A stretch of DNA of 64,000 nt from Pararhodobacter sp. (GCA_020832545.1 JAFIEK010000007.1:1-64000); one strand, 5' to 3'; positions 54,203 to 63,805 are shown, counted from the stretch's first letter. A program made the numbers and translations. Notes: a model not told the origin generated them from the sequence alone.

Positions 54203-55495
54203 TCAGCGCTTGCGCCCGGCCTCCAGCGCGTCCTCAAAGGTGCGCAGCCCGGTCACCGGGGCCTGAACCAGCACCGCCATATTCCCCGGCTTATGCTCAT
54301 TGCGGCGCATCTTCATATGCGCGGCGGGGATATCCTCCCACAGGAAAACCTCGGACATGCAGGGGTCCAGCCGGCGCTCCAGCATCAGCTTGTTCGCCGC
54401 AGACGCCTGCGCCAGATGCGCAAAATGCGATCCCTGCAAGCGCTTCTGGTGCATCCACATGTAGCGCACATCAAAGGTGCAGTTGTAGCCCGTGGTGCCT
54501 GCACAGATTACCACCATGCCGCCCTTCTTGACCACCAGCGCCGAGACCGGGAAGGTCGCCTCGCCGGGATGTTCGAACACCATGTCGACGCTGACACCCT
54601 TGCCTGTCACCTCCCAGATCGCCTTGCCGAACTTGCGCGCCTCTTTCAGCCAGTCGTTGTATTCGGGTGTGTTAACGGTGGGCAACTGACCCCAGCATTT
54701 GAAATCCTTGCGGTTGATCACCCCCTTGGCGCCCAGCCCCATGACGAAATCGCGCTTGTCCTCTTCCGAGATCACGCCGATCGCGTTGGCGCCTGCCGTG
54801 TTGATCAACTGGATCGCATAGGACCCCAGACCGCCCGACGCCCCCCAGACCAGCACGTTCTGCCCCGGTTTCAGGTCATGCGGCTCGTGGCCGAAGAGCA
54901 TGCGGTAGGCGGTTGCCAGCGTCAGGGTGTAGCAGGCAGACTCTTCCCAGGTCAGGTGTTTCGGGCGGGGCATGAGCTGCTGTGACTGAACGCGGCAGAA
55001 TTGCGCAAACGAGCCGTCATGCGTCTCGTAGCCCCAGATGCGCTGGCTGGGCGAATACATCGGGTCACCGCCGTTGCAATGCTCGTCGTCGCCGTCATCC
55101 TGGTTGCAGTGAATCACCACCTCATCGCCGACTTTCCAGCGCTTGACCTTGTCACCCACCGCCCAGACGATACCCGAGGCATCCGACCCGGCGACGTGAT
55201 AGGGCTGCTTGTGGCTGTCGAACGGGCTGATCGGTACGCCAAGGCTGGCCCAGACGCCGTTGTAGTTCACACCCGCTGCCATCACCAGAACCAGCACATC
55301 ATTGCTGTCCAGCTTCCAGGTATCAACCACTTCAACCTGCATCGCGGTCTCAGGCTCGCCATGGCGCTCGCGGCGGATCGCCCAAGCGTACATCTGCTTG
55401 GGGACATAGCCGAGCGGCGGCATTTCACCAATCTCGTAAAGGTCCTTCTCGGGCGCATCGTAGGGGGCGATGCCGGGGGTCTGGTCGAGGGCCAT
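54203..55495 (-). CDS. ccr: crotonyl-CoA carboxylase/reductase
   Basis: Key enzyme of the ethylmalonyl-CoA pathway: crotonyl-CoA plus CO2 plus NADPH gives ethylmalonyl-CoA. The 430 residues are the usual length. A zinc-type MDR fold is seen, with GSDASGIVWAVGD, the insert with DDEHCNGGDPMYSPSQRIWGYE typical of Ccr, cofactor motif WGASGGLGSYAIQL, and FEHPGEATFPVS. AGGAGAG precedes the ATG at 55495. A longer frame upstream adds no family sequence. Confidence 0.96.
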   Translation of the reverse strand: MALDQTPGIAPYDAPEKDLYEIGEMPPLGYVPKQMYAWAIRRERHGEPETAMQVEVVDTWKLDSNDVLVLVMAAGVNYNGVWASLGVPISPFDSHKQPYHVAGSDASGIVWAVGDKVKRWKVGDEVVIHCNQDDGDDEHCNGGDPMYSPSQRIWGYETHDGSFAQFCRVQSQQLMPRPKHLTWEESACYTLTLATAYRMLFGHEPHDLKPGQNVLVWGASGGLGSYAIQLINTAGANAIGVISEEDKRDFVMGLGAKGVINRKDFKCWGQLPTVNTPEYNDWLKEARKFGKAIWEVTGKGVSVDMVFEHPGEATFPVSALVVKKGGMVVICAGTTGYNCTFDVRYMWMHQKRLQGSHFAHLAQASAANKLMLERRLDPCMSEVFLWEDIPAAHMKMRRNEHKPGNMAVLVQAPVTGLRTFEDALEAGRKR

Positions 55496-55552
55496 GCGTC
55501 TCTCCTGCGTCTGGTTACGCCGCAACGCAGAATCGATGCGGCAGTTGCAGCA

Positions 55553-55581
55553 CCAATAAAATCCACCGCGCAACAATGCAA
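55553..55581 (-). promoter_or_regulatory. weak candidate ccr promoter
   Basis: On the minus strand TTGCAT (55581-55576) and TATTGG (55558-55553) are 17 bases apart, about 57 bases before the ccr ATG. The -10 match is only 3 of 6. The interval also has several GTTGC/GCAAC words that might be regulator half-sites. Confidence 0.25.
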
Positions 55582-55606
55582 CCCTGATAATGCTAGTTTT
55601 GTAACT

Positions 55607-57037
55607 TTATGTCTCTCCCGCCTCAGGCAGCTCCAACATCCCGACGGCTTCCTGACCGGGAATTTGAACCTCGGACAGACGTTGCAGCACAGAGGCCGCG
55701 TAAAAGCCCAGCGCCCCCTCCTGCCCCGGCACAATCTTTAGCAGTTCTGCACTTTCCTCGATAATCCCGCGCAGGTTCAGCGCCTCCAGCCCTTCGCCCA
55801 AAGCAGCGGCGGCATCGCCGCCGGGCAGATGCTGATGCGCGCCTTTCAGCCGCAACTCTTCCACCAGTGCCGCGCCCTGCGCCAGAAACTCCGCCCGCGT
55901 CAGCGCGCCTCCAGCCTGCGCCACCACAGCCGCCGCCAGAGGCACCGGCAGAACCGGCACGGCGGCACGGATGCGCACCATCAACAGCTCTGCCAGCGCC
56001 TCGGTGCTGGCGTCGACCTCGGTTTCCAGAAACTCACGCAGGGAAACCGGCTTGCCGTAGCACACTGCCGCATAGCCGAAATGGCGAAACGTGCCGCGCG
56101 CCTTTTGCCAGAGGACCCGCACCACAAAACCCAGCGCCACGCCCATCTTGACGCGAAACCGGCGCACGCCGTCCTGCCCGGCCTTGATCAGCACCCGGTC
56201 TTCCAACACCCGGTCATAATTCAGGGCCACCGGCACGAAGACCACATCACGTTCCAGTGCCATGTTGAAATCGCGCACGATGTAATGCAGCAGCCCCTTG
56301 CGCGCCTGGCCCACTGCCCCGCTCAGGCTAAGGCCGCCTTCAGGGAACATGGCCTGCGTCACGCCTTCGCTGATCGACATCTGCACATACCGCGCCAGCA
56401 CCGCACGGTAGAGCGTGCTGGAATAGCGCCGACGGATGAAATAGGCGCCCATCCCGCGGATCAGCGCCTTCAGCGGCCAGACCCGCGCCCATTCGCCCAC
56501 CGCATAGCTGAGCGCCGACCGGTCGGCGGCCAGCCATGTCACAAGCACATAGTCCATGTTCGAGCGGTGGTTCATCACGAACACCACCGCCGAACGCGGA
56601 TCGATCGCGCGCAGCGTCTGGGCATCGCCCCGACCCAGACGCACCTTGTAGAACCCCCGGCTGAGACGCCGTGCCACATTGATGGCAAAACCGAAATAAG
56701 TGGCGGTGGAAAAGCCCGGCACGATCTCGCGCGCATAGGAACGGGCGCGATCAAAGGCCACGTTATGTGGCACGCCCTGTTCGCGGGCGTATTCATCCAC
56801 CGCTTCCATCACTTGCGGGTCATGGATCAGCCGGATCACCTGATCCTGCCTGCGCATCAGCTTGAAAGGCCGGATCGGACGTTCGAGGCGCTTGTTCAGC
56901 TCTTCCACAGCGCGTTCCATCCGGCGGCGCAGGAACCAGCGCAGGCCCGGTCCGATAATGCGGTCCAGCGTGGCGACGGCCGCCAGACCCAACACCACAA
57001 CCAGCAGCCAGATCGGCATTTCAACAACACTCGTCAT
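55607..57037 (-). CDS. PlsB/PlsC-like glycerol-3-phosphate acyltransferase
   Basis: A 476-residue lysophospholipid-type acyltransferase. One membrane helix lies at residues 9-25. The catalytic HX4D is His157-Asp162 in NHRSNMDY, and FPEGGLSLSG is the second acyltransferase motif. It probably acylates glycerol phosphate or an analogue at the inner membrane. The start at 57037 (MTSVVEMPIW) is uncertain, with no clear ribosome site and Met7 as an alternative; the much longer frame upstream is antisense to ecm and was rejected. Between ccr and ecm. Confidence 0.85.
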   Translation of the reverse strand: MTSVVEMPIWLLVVVLGLAAVATLDRIIGPGLRWFLRRRMERAVEELNKRLERPIRPFKLMRRQDQVIRLIHDPQVMEAVDEYAREQGVPHNVAFDRARSYAREIVPGFSTATYFGFAINVARRLSRGFYKVRLGRGDAQTLRAIDPRSAVVFVMNHRSNMDYVLVTWLAADRSALSYAVGEWARVWPLKALIRGMGAYFIRRRYSSTLYRAVLARYVQMSISEGVTQAMFPEGGLSLSGAVGQARKGLLHYIVRDFNMALERDVVFVPVALNYDRVLEDRVLIKAGQDGVRRFRVKMGVALGFVVRVLWQKARGTFRHFGYAAVCYGKPVSLREFLETEVDASTEALAELLMVRIRAAVPVLPVPLAAAVVAQAGGALTRAEFLAQGAALVEELRLKGAHQHLPGGDAAAALGEGLEALNLRGIIEESAELLKIVPGQEGALGFYAASVLQRLSEVQIPGQEAVGMLELPEAGET

Positions 57038-57121
57038 GGGACAAAGGCTTAGTTTCCGCAGGGGGGATCGGCAATGTCCAATCGTCGCCGCGCCGCCAAA
57101 TTCCCTGCTGCAGCGCGGCGA

Positions 57122-57151
57122 TTGACAGGGACATATTCTTTCCAATATTAC
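57122..57151 (+). promoter_or_regulatory. candidate sigma70 promoter of ecm
   Basis: A perfect TTGACA (57122-57127) and TATTAC (57146-57151) are 18 bases apart, with ATATTA offering 17. They lie about 48 bases upstream of the ecm ATG in an AT-rich patch. This is the best promoter match I found in the window. Confidence 0.55.
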
Positions 57152-57199
57152 CGCAACATCGGCAAGATTCTTGCCCAGACGCGATTCAGGAGGCCCCGC

Positions 57200-59167
57200 A
57201 TGACCCAGCCAAACCGCGACAAGCCGTGGCTCTTTCGGACTTATGCGGGCCATTCCACGGCAACCGCCTCGAACGCGCTTTACCGCAACAACCTGTCCAA
57301 GGGGCAGACCGGATTGTCGGTGGCCTTCGACCTGCCTACCCAGACGGGCTATGACAGCGATCATGAGCTGGCGCGCGGTGAGGTTGGTAAAGTCGGTGTG
57401 CCGGTCAGCCATCTGGGCGACATGCGGATGCTGTTTGATGAAATTCCGCTGGAAAAGATGAACACCTCGATGACGATCAACGCCACAGCGCCGTGGCTGT
57501 TGGCGCTGTATATCGCGGTGGCAGAGGAGCAAGGGGCCGATGTCAGCCGGTTGAATGGCACGGTGCAGAACGACCTGATCAAGGAATACCTGTCGCGCGG
57601 GACCTATATCTGCCCACCCAAACCCAGCCTGCGCATGATCACCGATGTCGCGGCCTATACCCGCCAGCACCTGCCCAAATGGAACCCGATGAACATCTGT
57701 TCCTACCATCTGCAAGAGGCCGGGGCGACGCCTGAACAGGAACTGGCCTTCGCGCTGGCCACCGCCTGTGCGGTGTTGGATGATCTGAAGACCAAGGTGC
57801 CGGAAGAGAAGTTTCCGCAGATGGTGGGGCGGATCAGCTTTTTTGTGAACGCAGGCATCCGGTTTGTCACCGAGCTGTGCAAAATGCGGGCCTTTGTCGA
57901 TCTGTGGGATGAGATCTGCCTTGAGCGCTACGGCGTGACGGACGCCAAGTTCCGCCGCTTCCGCTATGGCGTGCAGGTCAATTCGTTGGGCCTGACCGAG
58001 CAGCAACCGGAAAACAACGTCTACCGCATTCTGATCGAGGCACTGGCGGTCACGCTGTCCAAGAACGCCCGCGCGCGTGCTGTGCAACTGCCTGCATGGA
58101 ACGAGGCGCTTGGCCTGCCGCGCCCGTGGGATCAGCAATGGTCACTACGCATGCAGCAGATTCTGGCTTATGAGACCGATCTTCTGGAATTTGATGATCT
58201 GTTCGACGGCAACCCCGCAGTGGACCGCAAGGTGAGCGCGCTGAAAGAAGGTGCGCGCGCCGAATTGGCACTGATCGACGGGATGGGCGGCGCGGTGCAG
58301 GCGATTGAATATATGAAGGGCAGGTTGGTTGAAGCCAACTCAGAGCGCATAGCCCGGATCGAGAGCGGTGAAACCGTAGTCGTCGGCGTCAACCGCTTCA
58401 TCACCACCGAGCCCTCGCCCCTGACCACCGGCGAAGGCGCGATCATGATGGCCGACCCCAAGGCCGAGGCCGACCAGATCGCGCGGCTGGAGGCATGGCG
58501 CGCGTCGCGCGATGACGCGGCGGTCAGGGCCGCGCTGTCCGAGCTGCGCGAGGCCGCGGTCAGCGGCACCAACATCATGCCCGCTTCGATCAAGGCTGCA
58601 AAGGCCGGGGCGACGACGGGCGAATGGGGTCTTATGCTGCGCCAGGCCTTCGGTGAATATCGTGCCCCCACCGGCGTGTCGCGCAACCCGTCAAACCGCA
58701 CCGAGGGGCTGGATGAAATCCGCGCGGCGGTGGATACGGTCAGCACGGCGCTGGGGCGGCGGCTGAAATTCGTGGTCGGCAAGCCGGGGCTGGATGGCCA
58801 TTCCAACGGCGCCGAACAGATCGCCGCGCGCGCGCGCGACTGCGGCATGGACATCCACTATGAGGGTATCCGCCTGACGCCCGCCGAGATCGTTCGCGCC
58901 GCAATCGAGGAAACGGCGCATGTCGTGGGCCTGTCCATCCTGTCCGGCAGCCATATTCCGCTGGTGGAAGAGCTGATCCGCCAGATGCAGGACGCCGGGC
59001 TGGGCGATATCCCGGTCATCGTGGGCGGCATCATCCCTGAAGATGACGCCGCGCGCCTGCGTGCGATGGGGGTGGCGGCGGTCTACACGCCTAAGGATTT
59101 CGAGTTGAACCGCATCATGATGGATATCGTGGCCCTTGTGCAGCCTCAACCGGCCGCCGCCGAATAG
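57200..59167 (+). CDS. ecm: ethylmalonyl-CoA mutase
   Basis: Adenosylcobalamin-dependent mutase that turns (2R)-ethylmalonyl-CoA into methylsuccinyl-CoA. The 655 residues match Ecm rather than methylmalonyl-CoA mutase in length and in the N-terminal KPWLFRTYAGHSTA and FDLPTQTGYDSDH segments. The C-terminal B12 domain has the DxHxxG motif in GLDGHSNGAE and IVGGIIPEDD. AGGAGG precedes the ATG at 57200. It is divergent from the acyltransferase, with ccr two genes away. Confidence 0.94.
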   Translation: MTQPNRDKPWLFRTYAGHSTATASNALYRNNLSKGQTGLSVAFDLPTQTGYDSDHELARGEVGKVGVPVSHLGDMRMLFDEIPLEKMNTSMTINATAPWLLALYIAVAEEQGADVSRLNGTVQNDLIKEYLSRGTYICPPKPSLRMITDVAAYTRQHLPKWNPMNICSYHLQEAGATPEQELAFALATACAVLDDLKTKVPEEKFPQMVGRISFFVNAGIRFVTELCKMRAFVDLWDEICLERYGVTDAKFRRFRYGVQVNSLGLTEQQPENNVYRILIEALAVTLSKNARARAVQLPAWNEALGLPRPWDQQWSLRMQQILAYETDLLEFDDLFDGNPAVDRKVSALKEGARAELALIDGMGGAVQAIEYMKGRLVEANSERIARIESGETVVVGVNRFITTEPSPLTTGEGAIMMADPKAEADQIARLEAWRASRDDAAVRAALSELREAAVSGTNIMPASIKAAKAGATTGEWGLMLRQAFGEYRAPTGVSRNPSNRTEGLDEIRAAVDTVSTALGRRLKFVVGKPGLDGHSNGAEQIAARARDCGMDIHYEGIRLTPAEIVRAAIEETAHVVGLSILSGSHIPLVEELIRQMQDAGLGDIPVIVGGIIPEDDAARLRAMGVAAVYTPKDFELNRIMMDIVALVQPQPAAAE

Positions 59168-59191
59168 GCCTTCGCCGGGAACCGAAGTTTG

Positions 59192-60229
59192 TCATGCCCC
59201 GGTCACAGCTTCGGCCAGCCGCCCTGCCCCGTCGCGCACCGGATCTGCGGCAGGCAAGCCGGTTTCATCCTCTACCCGCCGCACGGCATCCCCGGCCTCG
59301 GCTGCTGACATGCGCGCGGTGTTCAACGCGACTGCCACAACTTTCGCAGGCGTCAAGGCCCCTGCCGCCGCCGCCACGGCCTCGTTGAGTGCGATCACTT
59401 CGCGCAGCGGCGGGACCCTGATTTCGGTCAATTCATCGAGGGTCTGCATCCCCGCGCGATGGCACAGCACCATATGCGTGCAGCAACTGCCGCGCATCAG
59501 CGGCAGCGTCGCGGTGCTTCCCGGATGCAAGAGCGAGCCTTGCCCCTCCACCACGACGATCTCATGCGCGGCGGCCTCCAGCACCATGCGCTCTACCGCA
59601 CCGGCGGCATGATCGACGCGGATCGCATCCAGCGGAATGCCACGCCCGGTGATGGCGATCCCGGTTTGCCCGGTCGCCAGAAAGGCCGCATCCCGCCCCA
59701 TGTCCTGCAGGCTGCGCGTCAGTTCCAGCCCCGCTGTCATCTTGCCAATGGCCATGTCGGTGCCGACCATCAGCACCCGCCGGTTGGACAGCGCCGCCGC
59801 GCGTGCCTTAGCGATGGGCGGCGGCTCGCCCTGCGGCACGCGCAGATCCCATATCCATTGCCCCGCATGCAGACCCGCGCCCAGAACCGGCTCCAGCCGG
59901 TCGTGCATACCGTTGACGATGGACATGCCCCCAGCCACCGCCGCGTGCAGAACGGCCATCCATTCCGGCGGCACCCGCCCGCCCGATGGCGCGGTGCCCA
60001 GTACCAGCACCTTTGCGCCCAGTGCCTGCGCCTCGGCCAGCGTGGCGACAAGCGGTACATCGCTGTCAAGCGGGCTGAGATCGCGCATGCGCTTGCCCGC
60101 CTGTGTGCTGTCAATCACCGCAACGACAGGGTTGCGGCCATAACGCAGGATACCCTCGGACATCTTGGCGTTGAGCGTGCCCGCGGTCGCCTCGGCGTAA
60201 AGGGCGATGGGCAGGGTTGGATCAAGCAT
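59192..60229 (-). CDS. dgcN: DUF1611-family protein, probable D-glutamate N-acetyltransferase DgcN
   Basis: A 345-residue DUF1611 protein. The C-terminal P-loop-like segment VGTDMAIGKMTAGLEL and VVEGQGSLLHPG are typical. DUF1611 next to a dipeptide-epimerase-like enzyme is the arrangement reported for DgcN-DgcA, in which DgcN acetylates D-glutamate and DgcA racemises the N-acetyl form. The start at 60229 (MLDPTLPIAL) follows GGAGGA and overlaps the dgcA stop by eight bases. A dipeptide-processing role is the alternative. Confidence 0.82.
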   Translation of the reverse strand: MLDPTLPIALYAEATAGTLNAKMSEGILRYGRNPVVAVIDSTQAGKRMRDLSPLDSDVPLVATLAEAQALGAKVLVLGTAPSGGRVPPEWMAVLHAAVAGGMSIVNGMHDRLEPVLGAGLHAGQWIWDLRVPQGEPPPIAKARAAALSNRRVLMVGTDMAIGKMTAGLELTRSLQDMGRDAAFLATGQTGIAITGRGIPLDAIRVDHAAGAVERMVLEAAAHEIVVVEGQGSLLHPGSTATLPLMRGSCCTHMVLCHRAGMQTLDELTEIRVPPLREVIALNEAVAAAAGALTPAKVVAVALNTARMSAAEAGDAVRRVEDETGLPAADPVRDGAGRLAEAVTGA

Positions 60230-61256
60230 GGCGCAGGGTTCCTCCGTGGCCGGGGCGGTCGGCGGGCAGGGTAATACCGTCGTCAAAGGGCGCGCCTGCG
60301 GCCGGGTCAGGATCAAGGTTGAGATGAGAGTCGAGGTCGATATAGTCAAAGAGCGCCGATAGCGATGCCCCGGCCGCAATGGAGACCGAGCTTTCGCCCA
60401 TGCAGCCGATCATGGTTTTCAGCCCGAAGGCCCGCGCGGTGGCCACGATGCGCAGCGCCTCGGTGATGCCGCCGCATTTCATCAGCTTCAGGTTCACCCC
60501 GTCCACGCAACTGGCGAAACTGGGAATATCGCTTGAAAAGCGGCAGGATTCATCCACGAAAACCGGCAACGCACGGTCTTTGAACAAGGCAGGCAACTGG
60601 TCCTCGGCCCCGTGCACCAGCGGCTGTTCGACATATTCCGCGCCGCGCGCGGCCAGCCAGCCCATCATCTCGCGCGCCTCTTCCAGCGACCAGCCGCCGT
60701 TGGCATCCACCCGCAGCGCCGCACCGCTGCCGGCTGCGGCCTCCACGACAGCGGCAAACATTGCCTTGTCGGCCTCGATCCCGTCAGTACTGCCCAGCTT
60801 GATCTTGAGCGCCCGCGCCCCACGCGCCAGCAACAGCGGCACCCGTTCGCGCACTACCTCGGGCGGGTTGATACCCACGGTCAGCGACGAAACCACGCCC
60901 CGCCGCGCCAGCCCCAGCAGCCGATAAAGCGGCATGCCCGCCTGTTTCGCGCGCAGATCCCACAGCGCCATGTCAAGCGCGGCCAGCGCGCAGGCCCCAA
61001 CACCGGCCTTGCGGGCCGCGTCCCAGATGTCATGGATCGCCCACGAAAGCCCGCCTTCGCAAAACGCCTGCAACTGCGCCGCGCCCTCGGCCACGGTTGC
61101 CGCACCCTCAGACGCACCCGGCGCCATTTCGCCCCAGCCGGTCAGCCCGCCCTCAGTGACGGAGACAAACAGATTCTCGCCCCCTGCAATCTCACCGCGC
61201 GAGATGCGCAGCGGAAACCGCTTTTTCAGATAGAGGCTGCGGGATTCGAATTTCAT
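60222..61256 (-). CDS. dgcA: enolase-superfamily racemase, probable N-acetyl-D-glutamate racemase DgcA
   Basis: A 344-residue member of the muconate lactonising/dipeptide epimerase subgroup. Catalytic KxK is KIK at 151-153; metal ligands are Asp184 (VDANGG), Glu210 (EYVEQP) and Asp235 (VDES); the second lysine is in VNLKLMKCGG near 258. Older annotation would call it Ala-Glu epimerase. Coupling to dgcN favours N-acetyl-D-glutamate as substrate. Confidence 0.85.
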   Translation of the reverse strand: MKFESRSLYLKKRFPLRISRGEIAGGENLFVSVTEGGLTGWGEMAPGASEGAATVAEGAAQLQAFCEGGLSWAIHDIWDAARKAGVGACALAALDMALWDLRAKQAGMPLYRLLGLARRGVVSSLTVGINPPEVVRERVPLLLARGARALKIKLGSTDGIEADKAMFAAVVEAAAGSGAALRVDANGGWSLEEAREMMGWLAARGAEYVEQPLVHGAEDQLPALFKDRALPVFVDESCRFSSDIPSFASCVDGVNLKLMKCGGITEALRIVATARAFGLKTMIGCMGESSVSIAAGASLSALFDYIDLDSHLNLDPDPAAGAPFDDGITLPADRPGHGGTLRHA

Positions 61257-61301
61257 GCCTTGTCCACCGTTTTGCGTGACGAAAAAGCCGTGCGACCGGC
61301 C

Positions 61302-62654
61302 CTATGCCATGCCCGTCAGCGCGGGCGCAATGTCATCCGTCAGCCGGGCCAGCGCCGCGTCCAGCGTCTGCGTGATCTCATCCAGATGGGCCAAGGTCAC
61401 GGTCAGGGGCGGGCAGACCATGATATGGTCGCCCGCGACCCCGTCGCGGGTGCGGCGCGCATAGACGATCAACCCCATCTCATAGGCGATATCGACAAAA
61501 CGCTGATGTGCGTTCAGATGCGGGGGCAACGGTGTCTTACGGGTGCGCTCGGCCATGAATTCAAAGGCCAGCAACAGCCCCTTGCCGCGCACATCGCCTA
61601 TGATCGGATGTCGCGCCATCAACCCCTCCAGCCGCTGACGCAAAGCAGCGCCCATGGCGTCGGCATTCGCTACCAGCCCAAGGCGATCGATCTCGTCGAT
61701 CACCGCAGCCCCAGCGGCGCAGGCAAGCGGATTCCCGGCATAAGTGAACCCATGCGCGAACCCGCCCGCATCCAGCACCGCTGCCACCAGATCATCGCGC
61801 GCGGCGATCGCACCCAGCGGCATGTAGCCGGCGGCAAAACCCTTGGACAACGCAATGATATCGGGCGACAGGCCCCAATGCTCACCCGCCAGAAAGCGCC
61901 CCGTGCGGCCCGCGCCGGTCATCACCTCATCAAGGATCAGCAAAACGCCGTGGCGGCGGCAGATGTCCTGCACGGCTTCCATATACCCCACGGGCGGCAC
62001 CAGCGCGCCGGTTGCGGCCCCGCCAATCGGCTCAACCATGAAGGCGAGCACGGTGTCCGGGCCTTCCTCGATGATCTTGCGTTCCAGCAACTGTGCATAA
62101 TGCTCGCCAGTGGCAGGATCAGAAGGGTCCAGCCCGTCAAGATAGGCGCGCGGCGCAGGGATTTTCGGCATTGCGCGCATCATCGGTGCAAAGGGCTCGG
62201 TCAGCGGGGCATAGCCGGTGATCGCCAGCGCGCCCAGCGTGCAGCCATGATAGGACGGGCTGCGGCTGATCACCTTCCAGCGCGCGCCCTGCCCCACGGC
62301 CAGCGCATGTTGCCGGGCCAGCTTGATTGCCGTTTCCACCGCCTCGGATCCGCCCGAGACAAAGAAGACCTTGTTCACTCCGTCCGGGCAGAGCGCTGCG
62401 GTTTTCATAGCCAGCCGTTCAGAGGCTTCTGTTTCGAAATGCAGCCGGTAACCGAATGTCGATTTTTCCATCTGCCGTCGCATGGCGTCCAGCACACGTT
62501 CGTTGGAATGGCCGATATTGCACACCATTGCCCCTGACGATCCGTCAAGATAGCGCTTGCCGTCCACATCCCACATATAGACACCATGCGCCTGCTCCAG
62601 CACAGGGCGACGGAGGCGAGACTGGTAAAAAAGATGGCTTTGCGGGGCGTTCAT
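61302..62654 (-). CDS. class III PLP-dependent aminotransferase
   Basis: A 450-residue omega-amino acid:pyruvate-type aminotransferase. PLP-binding features are SGGSEAVETAIKLAR, SPSYHGCTLGALA, LLILDEVMTGAGRTG and the Schiff-base Lys in ALSKGFAAGYMPLGA. Specific donor unknown. The ATG at 62654 lies four bases after the stop of the ABC ATPase gene, so the transporter and aminotransferase are co-expressed; dgcA follows after 45 bases. Confidence 0.9.
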   Translation of the reverse strand: MNAPQSHLFYQSRLRRPVLEQAHGVYMWDVDGKRYLDGSSGAMVCNIGHSNERVLDAMRRQMEKSTFGYRLHFETEASERLAMKTAALCPDGVNKVFFVSGGSEAVETAIKLARQHALAVGQGARWKVISRSPSYHGCTLGALAITGYAPLTEPFAPMMRAMPKIPAPRAYLDGLDPSDPATGEHYAQLLERKIIEEGPDTVLAFMVEPIGGAATGALVPPVGYMEAVQDICRRHGVLLILDEVMTGAGRTGRFLAGEHWGLSPDIIALSKGFAAGYMPLGAIAARDDLVAAVLDAGGFAHGFTYAGNPLACAAGAAVIDEIDRLGLVANADAMGAALRQRLEGLMARHPIIGDVRGKGLLLAFEFMAERTRKTPLPPHLNAHQRFVDIAYEMGLIVYARRTRDGVAGDHIMVCPPLTVTLAHLDEITQTLDAALARLTDDIAPALTGMA

Positions 62655-62658
62655 GCGG

Positions 62659-63732
62659 TTATCCGGGCAAGGCGGCGCAGTCTTGTGGCCGAAGGGCCAG
62701 ATGAACCTGCGCGCCCTGCGCAAAGGGCCGCCCGTCAATCATGTTGATGGCCTGAAATGTCTCATCGCCCGCACGCACAAAGTAGCGCACCGACTGGCCC
62801 TGATAATCCACCGCCTCGACGATTGCGGGGGCGGTAAGGGTGCCGTCGATGGGGGCTGCGGCACGCAGCAGCAGCTTTTCGGCGCGGATCACCAGTTTGG
62901 CGGGCCCCGGCCCGGTGAGATGCGGGGACTTGGCAGCAGGCACTGCGACCTGACCGAACACCGGCACCTCCAGCACAGCCCCATCGGCCCCGTGTGACAC
63001 GCATTGGCCGCCAAGGATGTTCGACGCCCCCAGAAACCGCGCGACAAACTCGCTGGCAGGGGTGTTATAGACATCTTCCGGCGCGCCCACCTGTTCGACG
63101 CGGCCATCGCTCATCACCACGATCTCATCGGACATGGCCAGCGCCTCGGACTGGTCATGCGTGACAAAAACCGTCGTCACGCCGATGCGCGCCTGAATGC
63201 GTTTGAGTTCGACGCGCATATCCTCGCGCAGATTGGCATCAAGCGCCGAGAGCGGTTCATCCAGTAACAATACATCCGGCTCAATGACAATGGCGCGGGC
63301 CAGTGCAATACGCTGCTGCTGCCCACCCGACAGCGCCTTGGGATAGCGCGCGCCGACATCGGGCAGCTGCACCAGATCCAGCGCATCCTGCACCCGGCGG
63401 GCGATATCGGCCCGGGACACGTTGCGGTAGCGCAGCCCAAAGGCCACGTTCTCGGCCACAGACTTGTGCGGAAACAGTGCATAATTCTGAAACACCAGCC
63501 CCAGATTGCGCTTATGGATCGGCACGTCATTGACGCGCTTGCCGCCGATGACAATCTCACCCTCGGTGGGGTCCAGCAGCCCGGCGATCATGCGCAAGGT
63601 CGTGGTCTTGCCGCAGCCCGAGGGGCCAAGCAGCGTCGTGAACGCCCCATCGGGAATGGTCAGCGAGGTTTTCTCGACCGCCGTGAAGGCGCCGAAACGC
63701 TTGACGATATTCTTGAGTTGAACGGAACTCAC
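62659..63732 (-). CDS. ABC transporter ATPase, spermidine/putrescine (PotA) type
   Basis: A 357-residue ATPase. Walker A GPSGCGKTT, Q-loop VFQNYALFPH, signature LSGGQQQR, Walker B LLLDEPLSALDANLRE, switch VTHDQSEAL, then a C-terminal TOBE-like regulatory domain from about residue 240. The GTG at 63732 follows AAGGGGGC and begins SSVQLKNIVKRFG; the longer ATG frame runs into the binding-protein gene. Imports a polyamine, amino acid or iron-type substrate. Permeases are not between it and the aminotransferase and may lie to the right. Confidence 0.9.
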   Translation of the reverse strand: MSSVQLKNIVKRFGAFTAVEKTSLTIPDGAFTTLLGPSGCGKTTTLRMIAGLLDPTEGEIVIGGKRVNDVPIHKRNLGLVFQNYALFPHKSVAENVAFGLRYRNVSRADIARRVQDALDLVQLPDVGARYPKALSGGQQQRIALARAIVIEPDVLLLDEPLSALDANLREDMRVELKRIQARIGVTTVFVTHDQSEALAMSDEIVVMSDGRVEQVGAPEDVYNTPASEFVARFLGASNILGGQCVSHGADGAVLEVPVFGQVAVPAAKSPHLTGPGPAKLVIRAEKLLLRAAAPIDGTLTAPAIVEAVDYQGQSVRYFVRAGDETFQAINMIDGRPFAQGAQVHLALRPQDCAALPG

Positions 63733-63769
63733 GGGCAGTGCCCCCTTGTCAGGACAGCGTCTGGATTGT

Positions 63770-63799
63770 GCCCCCGCGCCCGAAATCAGGCACGGGGGC
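63770..63799 (-). terminator. intercistronic hairpin between binding protein and ATPase genes
   Basis: GCCCCCGCGCC and GGCACGGGGGC form a 10-pair stem with one mismatch around an 8-base loop. It lies just after the binding-protein stop and before the ATPase start, where partial terminators often give more binding protein than membrane components. Confidence 0.5.
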
Positions 63800-63805
63800 G
63801 GGAAC

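Noticed and set aside
57038-58138. N-terminal extension of the acyltransferase by 367 residues
   Set aside because: The extension is antisense to ecm and non-family; the protein proper starts with a membrane helix at 57037.
60612-62537. 641-residue plus-strand ORF
   Set aside because: Antisense to dgcA and the aminotransferase, which carry all catalytic motifs.
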